The position numbers and the translations under genes were made by a program. The notes beneath the pieces are model-generated. The model ran no database searches. It was given only the letters and a program-made list of their open reading frames with translations, and had not been told where the DNA came from. Below are positions 16,177 through 22,581 of a DNA stretch of 23,289 bases, piece after piece (position 1 is the first letter of the stretch; the number at the start of each line of letters is the position of its first letter). Location: the NCBI GenBank assembly GCA_946615495.1, contig CAMOHY010000007.1, forward strand, positions 1 through 23,289, given 5' to 3'. The DNA is from an uncultured Clostridia bacterium. GTDB taxonomy: Bacteria; Bacillota; Clostridia; Christensenellales; Aristaeellaceae.

Positions 16177-17127
16177 TCAATCCAGGCGGATGCGCGGGTC
16201 GCACAGGCCGTAAATCAGATCAATGACGAGGTTGATGACCACGTTCAGCATGGCGATGAGCAGCGTGATGGCCTGAATCACCTGGTAATCCCGCTTTTCG
16301 ATGGAATCCACCATCAGGGTGCCAATGCCCGGAATGGTGAACAGCTTTTCCACCACCGCGGCCCCGGCCAAGGCGCTGATGAACCCCTGGCCCACCACGG
16401 TGATGATGGTGAGCAGGGCGTTTCGGAAGGCGTGCTTGCCCACGATGGAGCGCTCCTTGACGCCCTTGGAGCGGGCCATTTTGATGTAATCGCTGCCCAG
16501 CACCTCCAACATGGAGGCCTTGGTCATGCGCATCATATACGCCGCGTGAATGAACCCCAGGGACAGGGCGGGCAGCGTCATATACCGCAGGAAGGGGAGC
16601 AGCCCATCGGCAAACAAATCCTTATACCCCGCCGCGGGCAGCCAGCGGAAATGCACCGCCGCCAGCAGCACCAGCCCCAGGCCCATCATGAAGCTGGGCA
16701 GGGAAATGCCCAGCAGGGAAAAGATGGACGCGATAAAATCGGCGATGCGGCCCCGCTTGCGGGCGGCCAAAATGCCGGTGGGGATGGCCAATAAAATGGT
16801 GATGAGCTGGGAATAGACCGCCAAGGTAAGGGTGGGCCGGAAATGGGAAAACACCATATCGCTCACCTTCTGGCCGATAACGGCGGTGGAGGTGCCGAAA
16901 TCGCCCTGCAGGCAGCGGCCGATCCAGCGGAAGTACTGGATGTAGAGCGGATCATCCAGCCCCAGCTTGGTATGCAGCGCGGCAATATCCTCCATGGTGG
17001 CGTCGTCGCCCAGCATCATGGCGGCAGGGTCGCCCGGCGTCAGATGCACCAGCAGAAACACCACCACCGACACCACAAAAACCGTGGGCAGCAGGGTGAA
17101 GATACGCTTGAGGATGTACTTTTTCAT
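16177..17127 (-). CDS. Oligopeptide/dipeptide ABC transporter permease, B-type
   Basis: 316 residues from the ATG at 17127, chosen over an upstream in-frame start because GGAGG (17135-17139) is 7 nt away and the family begins MKKYILKRI. The first helix is at about 10-30, followed by the typical HLTPGDPA motif and a long outward loop containing GLDDPLYIQYFRWIGRCLQGDFG. The EAA coupling loop reads RSKGVKERSIVGKHAFRNAL. The C-terminus IYGLCDPRIRLD is the family norm. It follows the binding-protein gene after a 75-nt spacer with a stem-loop, and precedes the C-type permease gene by 35 nt. Confidence 0.94.
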   Translation of the reverse strand: MKKYILKRIFTLLPTVFVVSVVVFLLVHLTPGDPAAMMLGDDATMEDIAALHTKLGLDDPLYIQYFRWIGRCLQGDFGTSTAVIGQKVSDMVFSHFRPTLTLAVYSQLITILLAIPTGILAARKRGRIADFIASIFSLLGISLPSFMMGLGLVLLAAVHFRWLPAAGYKDLFADGLLPFLRYMTLPALSLGFIHAAYMMRMTKASMLEVLGSDYIKMARSKGVKERSIVGKHAFRNALLTIITVVGQGFISALAGAAVVEKLFTIPGIGTLMVDSIEKRDYQVIQAITLLIAMLNVVINLVIDLIYGLCDPRIRLD

Positions 17128-17134
17128 TGAGGAT

Positions 17135-17139
17135 CCTCC
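17135..17139 (-). promoter_or_regulatory. Ribosome binding site deciding the B-type permease start
   Basis: GGAGG seven bases before the ATG at 17127. It supports the MKKYIL start and excludes the 12-residue N-terminal extension, part of which would overlap the intercistronic stem-loop. Confidence 0.8.
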
Positions 17140-17147
17140 GGGAAACA

Positions 17148-17196
17148 AATCAGGAAGGGGCATCCCAGATCGCCCAGGATGCCCCTTTCCTTGATT
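17148..17196 (-). other. Intercistronic stem-loop after the binding-protein gene
   Basis: A nine-bp perfect core (17157-17165 with 17177-17185) extends outward through 17153-17156/17187-17190 and 17148-17152/17192-17196 with single-base bulges. The loop is 11 nt. On the - strand it is followed by TGATTTGTTT, a weak T-rich tract. It fits a partial terminator or 3' stabiliser that lets the binding protein be made in excess over the permeases, an arrangement common in ABC import operons. That function is inference. Confidence 0.65.
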
Positions 17197-17202
17197 GAAA
17201 AA

Positions 17203-18750
17203 TTACTTCTCCAGCTTGGCATTCCAGAAATTGGTGGTCAGGAACACGTTGTAGCCGCTCAGCTTGGCAGTGCAGGCGGCGGCCTGGTGGAAGTGGCCCA
17301 TCATCAGAATGGGCGCGTAATCGCTGTAGCAGTAAGCCTGAATCTGCTCCCAAACGGCGAAGGCGTCCTCGCGGCTGCCGGCGGTGGTCATCTGGTGCAT
17401 CAGGTCCTGAAGCTGTTCATCATCGGAGAAGCCGGGGTAGGTGGGGTCCAGGAAATTGCGCAGGGAAGGCACGGGCACGGAGGAGAAGGTGGTAAAATAC
17501 GCGTCGTACAGGGTATCGTCCTTGCGCTTTTCGCTCAGGGTGCTGCGGTCCACAATTTCCAGCTTGGCGGTCAGGCCCAGCTGGGCGATTTCCTGCTGGA
17601 ACACCAGCAGCATGTCTTCCGCGTGGCCGCCGGTGGACACCAGAATGCGGATGGGCTGGGAAGCGTCCCAGGAGGACTGGGCCAACAGCTCCTTGGCCTT
17701 TTCCACATCGTTCTGGCAGAAGTATTCGCCGCCGGCTTTGGTATACCAGGCGGGCTGGCCGTCTTCCATGAAGCAGGGGTCATTGTCGTACAAGGTGCCG
17801 TAGTTGACGGTGTTCAGCTCGTCGGCGTCGGCCACGGCCTGGCAGGCAAGGCGCAGGTACTTATCGGTGCTGTGCTTGTTCCACACCAGGTTAATCATAC
17901 CGGTCTGCTGGGAATAAACGTTGTAATCGGGGTTGCCGTCCAGCACGGGAATATAATCGTCGGTGAGCTTCACCACGAAGTCGTAATCGCCGCTCATCAG
18001 GCCGTTGAAGCGGGTGGCGGCATCCTTTACGATCCAGTATTTCAGCGTCTTGGTGTAGGCGTGCTTATAGCCCCACAGGCCGTCCAGCTCGGCGTTTTCA
18101 TCGCCGTAGGGGGCGTAATCGTCAAACCGGTCCAATTGCACATACTGGTCCACCGCCCATTCGGTGAACTTGTAGGGGCCGGTGCCGATGAACCATTCCA
18201 CGGGCACAAAGCCGGTGTCCGGGTTCACGTTTTCAATGGCTTCGGCGGGATAGATGACCGCGGCCTGAGAAGCGCCGGCCAGCATGTCCAGCAGCATGAT
18301 GGCGGAGTTTTCCAGCTTGAGGCTCACGGTGTACTCGTCATCGGCCTGGAAGCGGGCGTCGCCCACCATCTTGCGGGCGGTGGAGAAGTTTTCCAGCCAG
18401 CGGTTCAGGGAGGCCACCACGTCGGCGGAGGTCATATCCTTGCCGTTATGGAACTTTACATTCTTGCGCAGGTGGAACACAAATTCGGTGCTGTTTTCGT
18501 TGATATCGTAGCTTTCGCACAGTTCGGGGCCAATATCGCCGCTGGCCTTCAATGTCACCAGCTGCTCGTACACGGTGCCGCGCAGCATATTGCGCACGTT
18601 CACGGAGGTGTCCTTGTGCAAATCGTAGGACGCGCCCTGGTCGTTATCGGCAATGTTGATGATGTCCTTGTATTCGCCTTCAGCGGAAGCAAAGGCGCAC
18701 AGGCTCAGCAGCAGGGCCAGGGACAGGGCAAAGGCAAGCAATCTTTTCAT
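17203..18750 (-). CDS. Extracellular solute-binding protein, family 5 (peptide-binding)
   Basis: 515 residues, usual for family 5. A signal peptide covers residues 1-23 (basic KR, long Leu/Ala core, ASA-EG cleavage site). The family pattern follows: YDLHKDTS, a variable domain, then FVFHLRKNVKFHNGKDMTSADV (about 90-111), which is the core family-5 motif, and GTGPYKF. Bacillota binding proteins are usually lipoproteins, but the only Cys in the signal (Cys18, context LSLC) has Leu at -1 and does not match a good lipobox, so this one may be released or held some other way. It captures peptides or similar ligands for the B/C/D/F importer. GGGAGGG precedes the ATG. It is the first gene of the operon and has its own promoter. 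Confidence 0.94.
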   Translation of the reverse strand: MKRLLAFALSLALLLSLCAFASAEGEYKDIINIADNDQGASYDLHKDTSVNVRNMLRGTVYEQLVTLKASGDIGPELCESYDINENSTEFVFHLRKNVKFHNGKDMTSADVVASLNRWLENFSTARKMVGDARFQADDEYTVSLKLENSAIMLLDMLAGASQAAVIYPAEAIENVNPDTGFVPVEWFIGTGPYKFTEWAVDQYVQLDRFDDYAPYGDENAELDGLWGYKHAYTKTLKYWIVKDAATRFNGLMSGDYDFVVKLTDDYIPVLDGNPDYNVYSQQTGMINLVWNKHSTDKYLRLACQAVADADELNTVNYGTLYDNDPCFMEDGQPAWYTKAGGEYFCQNDVEKAKELLAQSSWDASQPIRILVSTGGHAEDMLLVFQQEIAQLGLTAKLEIVDRSTLSEKRKDDTLYDAYFTTFSSVPVPSLRNFLDPTYPGFSDDEQLQDLMHQMTTAGSREDAFAVWEQIQAYCYSDYAPILMMGHFHQAAACTAKLSGYNVFLTTNFWNAKLEK

Positions 18751-18776
18751 GGTGTTCCCTCCCGATCAAGAATTGG

Positions 18777-18792
18777 CGGAATGAAAATTCCG
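18777..18792 (-). promoter_or_regulatory. 5'-end hairpin of the binding-protein mRNA
   Basis: A perfect 6-bp inverted repeat, CGGAAT and ATTCCG, around a 4-nt loop. It lies directly after the predicted transcription start (about 18793) and about 27 nt before the start codon. It could be a 5' stabilising hairpin or a repressor operator overlapping the initially transcribed region. Confidence 0.55.
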
Positions 18793-18799
18793 TTTGTAA

Positions 18800-18828
18800 A
18801 TAATACCATAAGCCAAAGCTGAAATCAA
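18800..18828 (-). promoter_or_regulatory. Sigma-A-type promoter of the oligopeptide ABC operon
   Basis: Reading the - strand, TTGATT (18828-18823) and TATTAT (18805-18800) are separated by exactly 17 nt. The predicted start is near 18793, giving a leader of about 43 nt before the ATG at 18750. Confidence 0.75.
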
Positions 18829-18881
18829 GATAATTTACGAATTAATTGGAGTATTTTAAAGAAAATGTTCGGCTTTTTTAA

Positions 18882-18895
18882 AAAATGCGCATTTT
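18882..18895. promoter_or_regulatory. 14-nt perfect palindrome upstream of the small-gene promoter
   Basis: AAAATGCGCATTTT is fully palindromic and lies 20 nt upstream of the -35 box at 18916. It could be an operator, but a 14-nt perfect palindrome is expected about once by chance in a window this size, so it is only a candidate. Confidence 0.25.
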
Positions 18896-18915
18896 GTTTC
18901 CCCACGGGAGAGGAA

Positions 18916-18944
18916 TTGAAGAAGAAAAAAGCGTATATTAATAT
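18916..18944 (+). promoter_or_regulatory. Sigma-A-type promoter of the small gene
   Basis: TTGAAG (18916-18921) and TAATAT (18939-18944) are spaced by 17 nt. Transcription would start near 18951, about 40 nt before the ATG at 18991. This argues against the longer reading from 18865, whose start would lie upstream of the promoter. Confidence 0.7.
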
Positions 18945-18990
18945 ATGGGATATGCGCTGGCCAAAGCCGGGCGCAGAAAGGAAGGCCGCC

Positions 18991-19137
18991 ATGAAGGACC
19001 CCAATAAGAAAGAAAAGAAAGAGCAGGAATGGGCTGACCGGCTCCCTGACGACGAAGAAAGCGCCGATTATGAGCCCACCTATCGGGATGGCAGCGCGGT
19101 AAACGAATGCTGGAACCGGGACCAGGAAAACGCTTGA
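18991..19137 (+). CDS. Small hydrophilic protein, unknown function (48 aa)
   Basis: The preferred start is the ATG at 18991, with AAAGGAAGG (18977-18985) five bases upstream and a promoter placed to serve it. A longer in-frame reading from 18865 (90 aa) has no such site. The 48-residue product has a Lys/Glu-rich first third (KKEKKEQEW), then an acidic middle (DDEESADYEP) and a polar end with one Cys. No signal, membrane helix or known domain is seen. It is flanked by its own promoter and a strong terminator, so it is a single-gene unit between two - strand operons. The high charge could suit a spore- or nucleic-acid-associated small protein, but nothing shows this. I do not recognise a family. 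Confidence 0.6.
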   Translation: MKDPNKKEKKEQEWADRLPDDEESADYEPTYRDGSAVNECWNRDQENA

Positions 19138-19143
19138 ACGGAC

Positions 19144-19178
19144 AAAAAAAGACCCCCCAACTGGGGGTTCTTTTTTTT
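19144..19178. terminator. Bidirectional terminator between the small gene and the TPM operon
   Basis: A run of A's, then GACCCCCC-AACT-GGGGGTTC, then eight T's (19171-19178). Five C-G pairs form the core. The symmetric A and T runs let it act in both directions. The + strand T-run overlaps the stop codon of the TPM gene (19177-19179). Confidence 0.92.
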
Positions 19179-19938
19179 AGAATTTTCCGCTGTGGCTGGT
19201 ATGATGGGTGCCGGAGGAGCCGGTAAAGCCGCCGCCGCCGTGGCCGCCGGAGGACTGGGTTTCGATTTTGCGGCGGGTGGTGGAGGTGTACAGGTAAATA
19301 TCCTGCACGCGGCTCAGATGGAAGGAGCCGTCCCGGATATAGGAGGAAGCGCCGACCTTGCGCCGCACGGTCTTCATTTGGCCTTTGAGCACCAGGGCCA
19401 CGATGGCGCCGACGGCCACGCCGATGAGGATAAGGATGGGGGCCACCTTCGCGGTGCGGCGGGCGGGCGTGTAATCCGCCAGCCGGGCCTCCACGCCGGT
19501 GACGAACCGGGCCATGGCGGTGGAATAATTGCTCATCCGCAGATAGGGCAGAATATCATCCTCGATTTCGTACATGGCGCTGTCGCTCATGACTTTTTCG
19601 CCCTTGCCCGTATTCACGATGGTGTAATCCCGGTTGCCTTCGCCGCCGCCGGTGACCAGGAGCAGCATGGTGCCGTCGTGGCTGTCGCCGTAGCCGTAGC
19701 CGTTATAATCGTAGTAGTCGGCGGCGTAGTACCGGGGCACCTTGCCGTCGATGCTGTCCTTGGTGAGCAGCAGGATATCGAACTGGTACTGTTCGCCGAT
19801 GAGGGCGATGGCCTTTTCCAAGGCGGCTTCCTGGTCGGCGGTGAGCACGTCGGACTCGTCAATGACCCGGCTTTGGTCCGCCAGGGCGGGGGAAACGAAC
19901 AAGAGCAGCATCAGGAGCATCGCAAGGAATTTTTTCAT
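19177..19938 (-). CDS. TPM domain protein (YgcG/Psb32-like), exported and membrane-anchored
   Basis: 253 residues. A signal peptide spans about 1-20 (ALA-DQ cleavage). The TPM domain covers about 22-155: VIDESDVLTADQEAALEKAI at the start, a DILLLT strand and a Gly/Tyr/Asp-rich loop DYNGYGYGDSHDG. A membrane helix at about 166-186 is followed by a short basic cytoplasmic region and the Gly/Ser/His-rich tail GGGFTGSSGTHHTSHSGKF, a common ending of this group. Characterised TPM proteins have acid phosphatase activity in plants or act in membrane-protein repair; a role here is inference. The ATG lies one base after the zinc-ribbon gene stop, so the two are surely cotranslated. Last gene of the operon, before a bidirectional terminator. 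Confidence 0.9.
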   Translation of the reverse strand: MKKFLAMLLMLLLFVSPALADQSRVIDESDVLTADQEAALEKAIALIGEQYQFDILLLTKDSIDGKVPRYYAADYYDYNGYGYGDSHDGTMLLLVTGGGEGNRDYTIVNTGKGEKVMSDSAMYEIEDDILPYLRMSNYSTAMARFVTGVEARLADYTPARRTAKVAPILILIGVAVGAIVALVLKGQMKTVRRKVGASSYIRDGSFHLSRVQDIYLYTSTTRRKIETQSSGGHGGGGFTGSSGTHHTSHSGKF

Positions 19939-19939
19939 C

Positions 19940-21037
19940 TTACAGCACCCCCATATTGAACAGCAGGTAAGCCAAGGCCGTGCCGCCGCCGCCGATGAGA
20001 ACCGCCAGCCCCAGGAGCCACTTCCAGAACTTGCCCTTGTCCACCGGCAAATCGCCGATGAATTGGCCCGTTTGGGCGTTCATGGCGAAGGTGTAGGTCT
20101 TATCCTGCCAACGGGTGTTAAGCATCCATACCGGCATGAGCACCTGGCGCACCTGGCCGTGCTGCAATTGAATCTGGGTGTTCACGGGCACGGCGGTGGC
20201 GTAGCCCGCCACGGTGGCGGCCATGGTGGCGGACACGCTGGCGCGGATGCGCTCATTGGCGCGGGGCTGGCAGTCCGCCGCCTCCACGTCGTAGCGCTGG
20301 GCCTGGTAGCCGCTTAAAAACGCGGTGGAAAACTGCTCGGCCTTGTCGCTGTCGTAAGGCTCGATGGATTCCATCAGGGTATCGTCCATTTTGCTGGAGC
20401 CGTCCACTGGCACCGCTTTAAAGCCCAGATGGCCGCCCCGGCGCAGCAGAAAATGGGCGGTGCGGGTGACCATGTAATTGCCCTCCCGGTGAGAGGACAC
20501 CTTGGTGGCGTTGTAGGTGCAGTCCGCCTCGGCCTCGGCCTCAAACAGCCAGAAGGGCACGTACACGCCGGACACCTTTTCAATGCGGTTTTCGTCCATG
20601 AAGCCTTTGGGCAGCAGCTTTTTGCCCTTGCAGTGGTTCCGCAGCGCATCCTGGGCTTCTTTTTTGCTCTTTCTGAAGGGAATTACGGCGTCGGGCCGGT
20701 AGGCGCCGGAAAGCACGCCCGGCATGACGGAGGGATTTCCGCAGTAAACGCACTCCGTGGCCGCCACCGTTTCATCGGTAACAATTTCCGCGCCGCAGGC
20801 CTGGCAGCGGTAGGAGCGAAGATGAACGGCTTCCTCCTGGGTGTAGCCGCCGCCCCCCGCGTACTGCCATTGCAGCTGTTCGTCGGTGGTGTTCTGCACC
20901 TGCGCGCTTTCCAATTGCTCTATGGTGTCCAGCGGGAAGGAATTGCCGCAGGACGCACAGTCCAATTGCTGGCTCTGGCTGCCAAAGGTGAGCGCAGCGC
21001 CGCAGCAGGGACATTTGTAGTGAGCGGCTTGCTGCAT
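19940..21037 (-). CDS. Double zinc-ribbon membrane protein (TFIIB-type zinc ribbon family)
   Basis: 365 residues from the ATG at 21037, selected because AGGAGGGG (21045-21052) is 7 nt upstream and the first zinc ribbon starts at once. The first ribbon has Cys9/Cys12 (CPCCG) and Cys27/Cys30 (CASCG). The second has Cys78/Cys81 (CQACG) and Cys96/Cys99 (CVYCG). The middle part contains PFRKSKKEAQDAL, YVPFWLFEAEAEADC and PVWMLNTRWQDKTYTFAMNAQTG. That last segment is shared by this Bacillota family, whose members often sit beside TPM or SPFH-type genes. One or two hydrophobic segments lie near the C-terminus (about 340-362). It is likely a membrane-tethered cytoplasmic zinc protein; the function is unknown. 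Confidence 0.88.
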   Translation of the reverse strand: MQQAAHYKCPCCGAALTFGSQSQQLDCASCGNSFPLDTIEQLESAQVQNTTDEQLQWQYAGGGGYTQEEAVHLRSYRCQACGAEIVTDETVAATECVYCGNPSVMPGVLSGAYRPDAVIPFRKSKKEAQDALRNHCKGKKLLPKGFMDENRIEKVSGVYVPFWLFEAEAEADCTYNATKVSSHREGNYMVTRTAHFLLRRGGHLGFKAVPVDGSSKMDDTLMESIEPYDSDKAEQFSTAFLSGYQAQRYDVEAADCQPRANERIRASVSATMAATVAGYATAVPVNTQIQLQHGQVRQVLMPVWMLNTRWQDKTYTFAMNAQTGQFIGDLPVDKGKFWKWLLGLAVLIGGGGTALAYLLFNMGVL

Positions 21038-21044
21038 GAGAAGA

Positions 21045-21052
21045 CCCCTCCT
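21045..21052 (-). promoter_or_regulatory. Ribosome binding site deciding the zinc-ribbon gene start
   Basis: AGGAGGGG seven bases before the ATG at 21037. A 47-codon upstream extension of the same frame overlaps the preceding gene and lacks such a site. Confidence 0.85.
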
Positions 21053-21092
21053 TTCAATGGTTCGGCTTTTCCTGTTTTTTCTTGCGTGTCGC

Positions 21093-21794
21093 TTATTCTT
21101 TTCCTTCGTACTGCCGGCACAGGGTATACTTGGAAACGGCGGTTTGCACCGCTTCCGGGCAGGCAAAGGAGAGCACATCCCGGATATAGGGCGGAAGCAC
21201 CCGGTTGTATTTTACCTCCAGGATGGTTTCATCATGGTCCAGCACGGGCACGGTGGGCACCTTGGGGTTAAACAGGTCGATGCTGCCCAGCCCGCTGCGC
21301 ACCCGCATATCAAAGGTGATGCGCACCTCTTCGGCGGGATGCAGGTAAGCTTCCCGTTCATAGTCCACAATCACCACAGGGTGCAAAAGCCGGGTGCGCA
21401 TTTCCCGGTAAACATCCCGCAGCAATCCGCTCTGGGTGTTTTCCAGGCCGGTGGGGTCCCCGGCGATCAACTGCTCCGCCAGGTCGCGGGAAATTTTCAC
21501 GCTGCGCTTGGAAATCAGGTTGCCCACCTTGGTTTTGCACTCCATGAACACTTCCCGGTCGGACATATTGTAGATGCGCATGCGGTACTTATCCCGGTCC
21601 TTGACCCCGGCGATTTTATCGTAGAGCGCGTCGTCGTACACCGTATCGAAGTACAGGGAGCGGATAAAATAGCTGCCGCCGTTTTTGACGGCGTTGGGGT
21701 CCAGGCTCAGCACCGCGCCCACGGTGTGGCGCAGCACCTCCAATTGGGTGCGGGTAACGAGAAATTTCAATTCATGGCGAAGGGGAAGGGCCAT
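21093..21794 (-). CDS. VTC-domain polyphosphate polymerase family protein
   Basis: 233 residues, a single VTC domain. Expected basic tunnel and metal residues are visible: RHELK (6-10), RSLYFDT (45-51), KYRMRIY (69-75), ECKTK (85-89), SKRS (95-98), VDYEREAY, then RVRSGLG and ILEVKYN, whose Glu is the likely metal ligand. In yeast Vtc4 this tunnel fold polymerises polyphosphate from ATP, and bacterial members carry the same fold. The protein has no membrane helix of its own. The start is 3 nt after the DUF4956 stop with only a weak binding site, so coupling to that gene is likely. DUF4956 may act as its membrane partner, a combination that recurs in Bacillota together with CotH. Polyphosphate synthesis by this protein is inference. 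Confidence 0.92.
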   Translation of the reverse strand: MALPLRHELKFLVTRTQLEVLRHTVGAVLSLDPNAVKNGGSYFIRSLYFDTVYDDALYDKIAGVKDRDKYRMRIYNMSDREVFMECKTKVGNLISKRSVKISRDLAEQLIAGDPTGLENTQSGLLRDVYREMRTRLLHPVVIVDYEREAYLHPAEEVRITFDMRVRSGLGSIDLFNPKVPTVPVLDHDETILEVKYNRVLPPYIRDVLSFACPEAVQTAVSKYTLCRQYEGKE

Positions 21795-21797
21795 AGC

Positions 21798-22493
21798 TTA
21801 CGCCCCCGCTTCGGTTTGGCAGGCCACCAGGGTGGCGTCGTAAACGCCGTTGATGTCCAGCATGTCGGTGACGATGTTCACCCGATGGTCCAGCCGGATT
21901 TCCACCGTCATTTCCGCGCCGGAGCGGGTGACGGTCTTGGAGCGCATGCGGTAGAAGCGCACGTTGCGCTTCAGGGTGTTTTCAATGTCCACCTGGGCGT
22001 CCTCGTCATAATGCAGCACCAGCAGGTAAGCGTTGGGATTGCGCAGCCGCAGGTAAGAAATGGCCAGCAAAATCACCGCGATGCCCAGCAGCGCCACCAC
22101 CGCGATCACATACGCGTTGGAGCCCACCAAAATGCCCATGGTGATGGCCCAGAACATGTAGGCGGTATCCAGCGGGTCCTTCACGGCGGTGCGGAAACGC
22201 ACGATGGACAGAGCGCCCACCATGCCCATGGACAGGGCCACGTTGCTGCCGATGGCCATGACCACAGGCGTGGTCACCAGGCAAAGCAGAATGAGCGTGA
22301 GCGTAAAGGAGGGAGAATAAAGCACGCCCCGATAAGTTTTTTTATACACCATGGCGATGATGATGCCGGCGGCCAGGGCCACAATCAGCGCGATAACCAC
22401 GTTCAGCGGCGTAAAATTGGAAAGCTGATCGGCAAACCAATCGGAAAAGCTGGAGCCGTGCACCACGTCGTTAAAGGTCAAATTGCCGTTCAT
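21798..22493 (-). CDS. DUF4956 membrane protein, partner of the VTC polymerase
   Basis: 231 residues. Hydrophobic segments lie at about 30-49, 63-82, 112-124 and 127-147. The family signature GMVGALSIVRFRT occurs at 89-101, followed by KDPLDTAYMFWAITMG. The C-terminal 80 residues are soluble and of ferredoxin-like style (ANAYLLVLHYDED-type strands). An AGGAGGATG site precedes the ATG. A promoter lies immediately upstream, so this gene starts a four-gene unit with the VTC, zinc-ribbon and TPM genes. By analogy with yeast VTC, where a membrane complex moves polyphosphate across the membrane, it could anchor or form a path for the VTC product. This is inference. Confidence 0.93.
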   Translation of the reverse strand: MNGNLTFNDVVHGSSFSDWFADQLSNFTPLNVVIALIVALAAGIIIAMVYKKTYRGVLYSPSFTLTLILLCLVTTPVVMAIGSNVALSMGMVGALSIVRFRTAVKDPLDTAYMFWAITMGILVGSNAYVIAVVALLGIAVILLAISYLRLRNPNAYLLVLHYDEDAQVDIENTLKRNVRFYRMRSKTVTRSGAEMTVEIRLDHRVNIVTDMLDINGVYDATLVACQTEAGA

Positions 22494-22526
22494 ATTTGTT
22501 CATCCTCCTGTTGTTATCCGTTCTTT

Positions 22527-22555
22527 ATAGTACACTTTTTTGCCGAATCCGTCAA
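22527..22555 (-). promoter_or_regulatory. Sigma-A-type promoter upstream of DUF4956
   Basis: On the - strand, TTGACG (22555-22550) and TACTAT (22532-22527) have a 17-nt spacer. The predicted start is near 22520, giving a leader of about 27 nt. It would allow transcription of the DUF4956-to-TPM genes separately from CotH. No terminator was seen between CotH and this promoter. Confidence 0.8.
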
Positions 22556-22581
22556 TTCCTTCCGGCATGCCGCGGCCATTT

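Noticed and set aside
17179..18822. 547-codon open frame on the + strand across the binding-protein gene
   Set aside because: It is antisense to a clear family 5 binding protein. Its composition is shadow-like (Gly, Val, His, Gln) and it has no ribosome binding site or domain.
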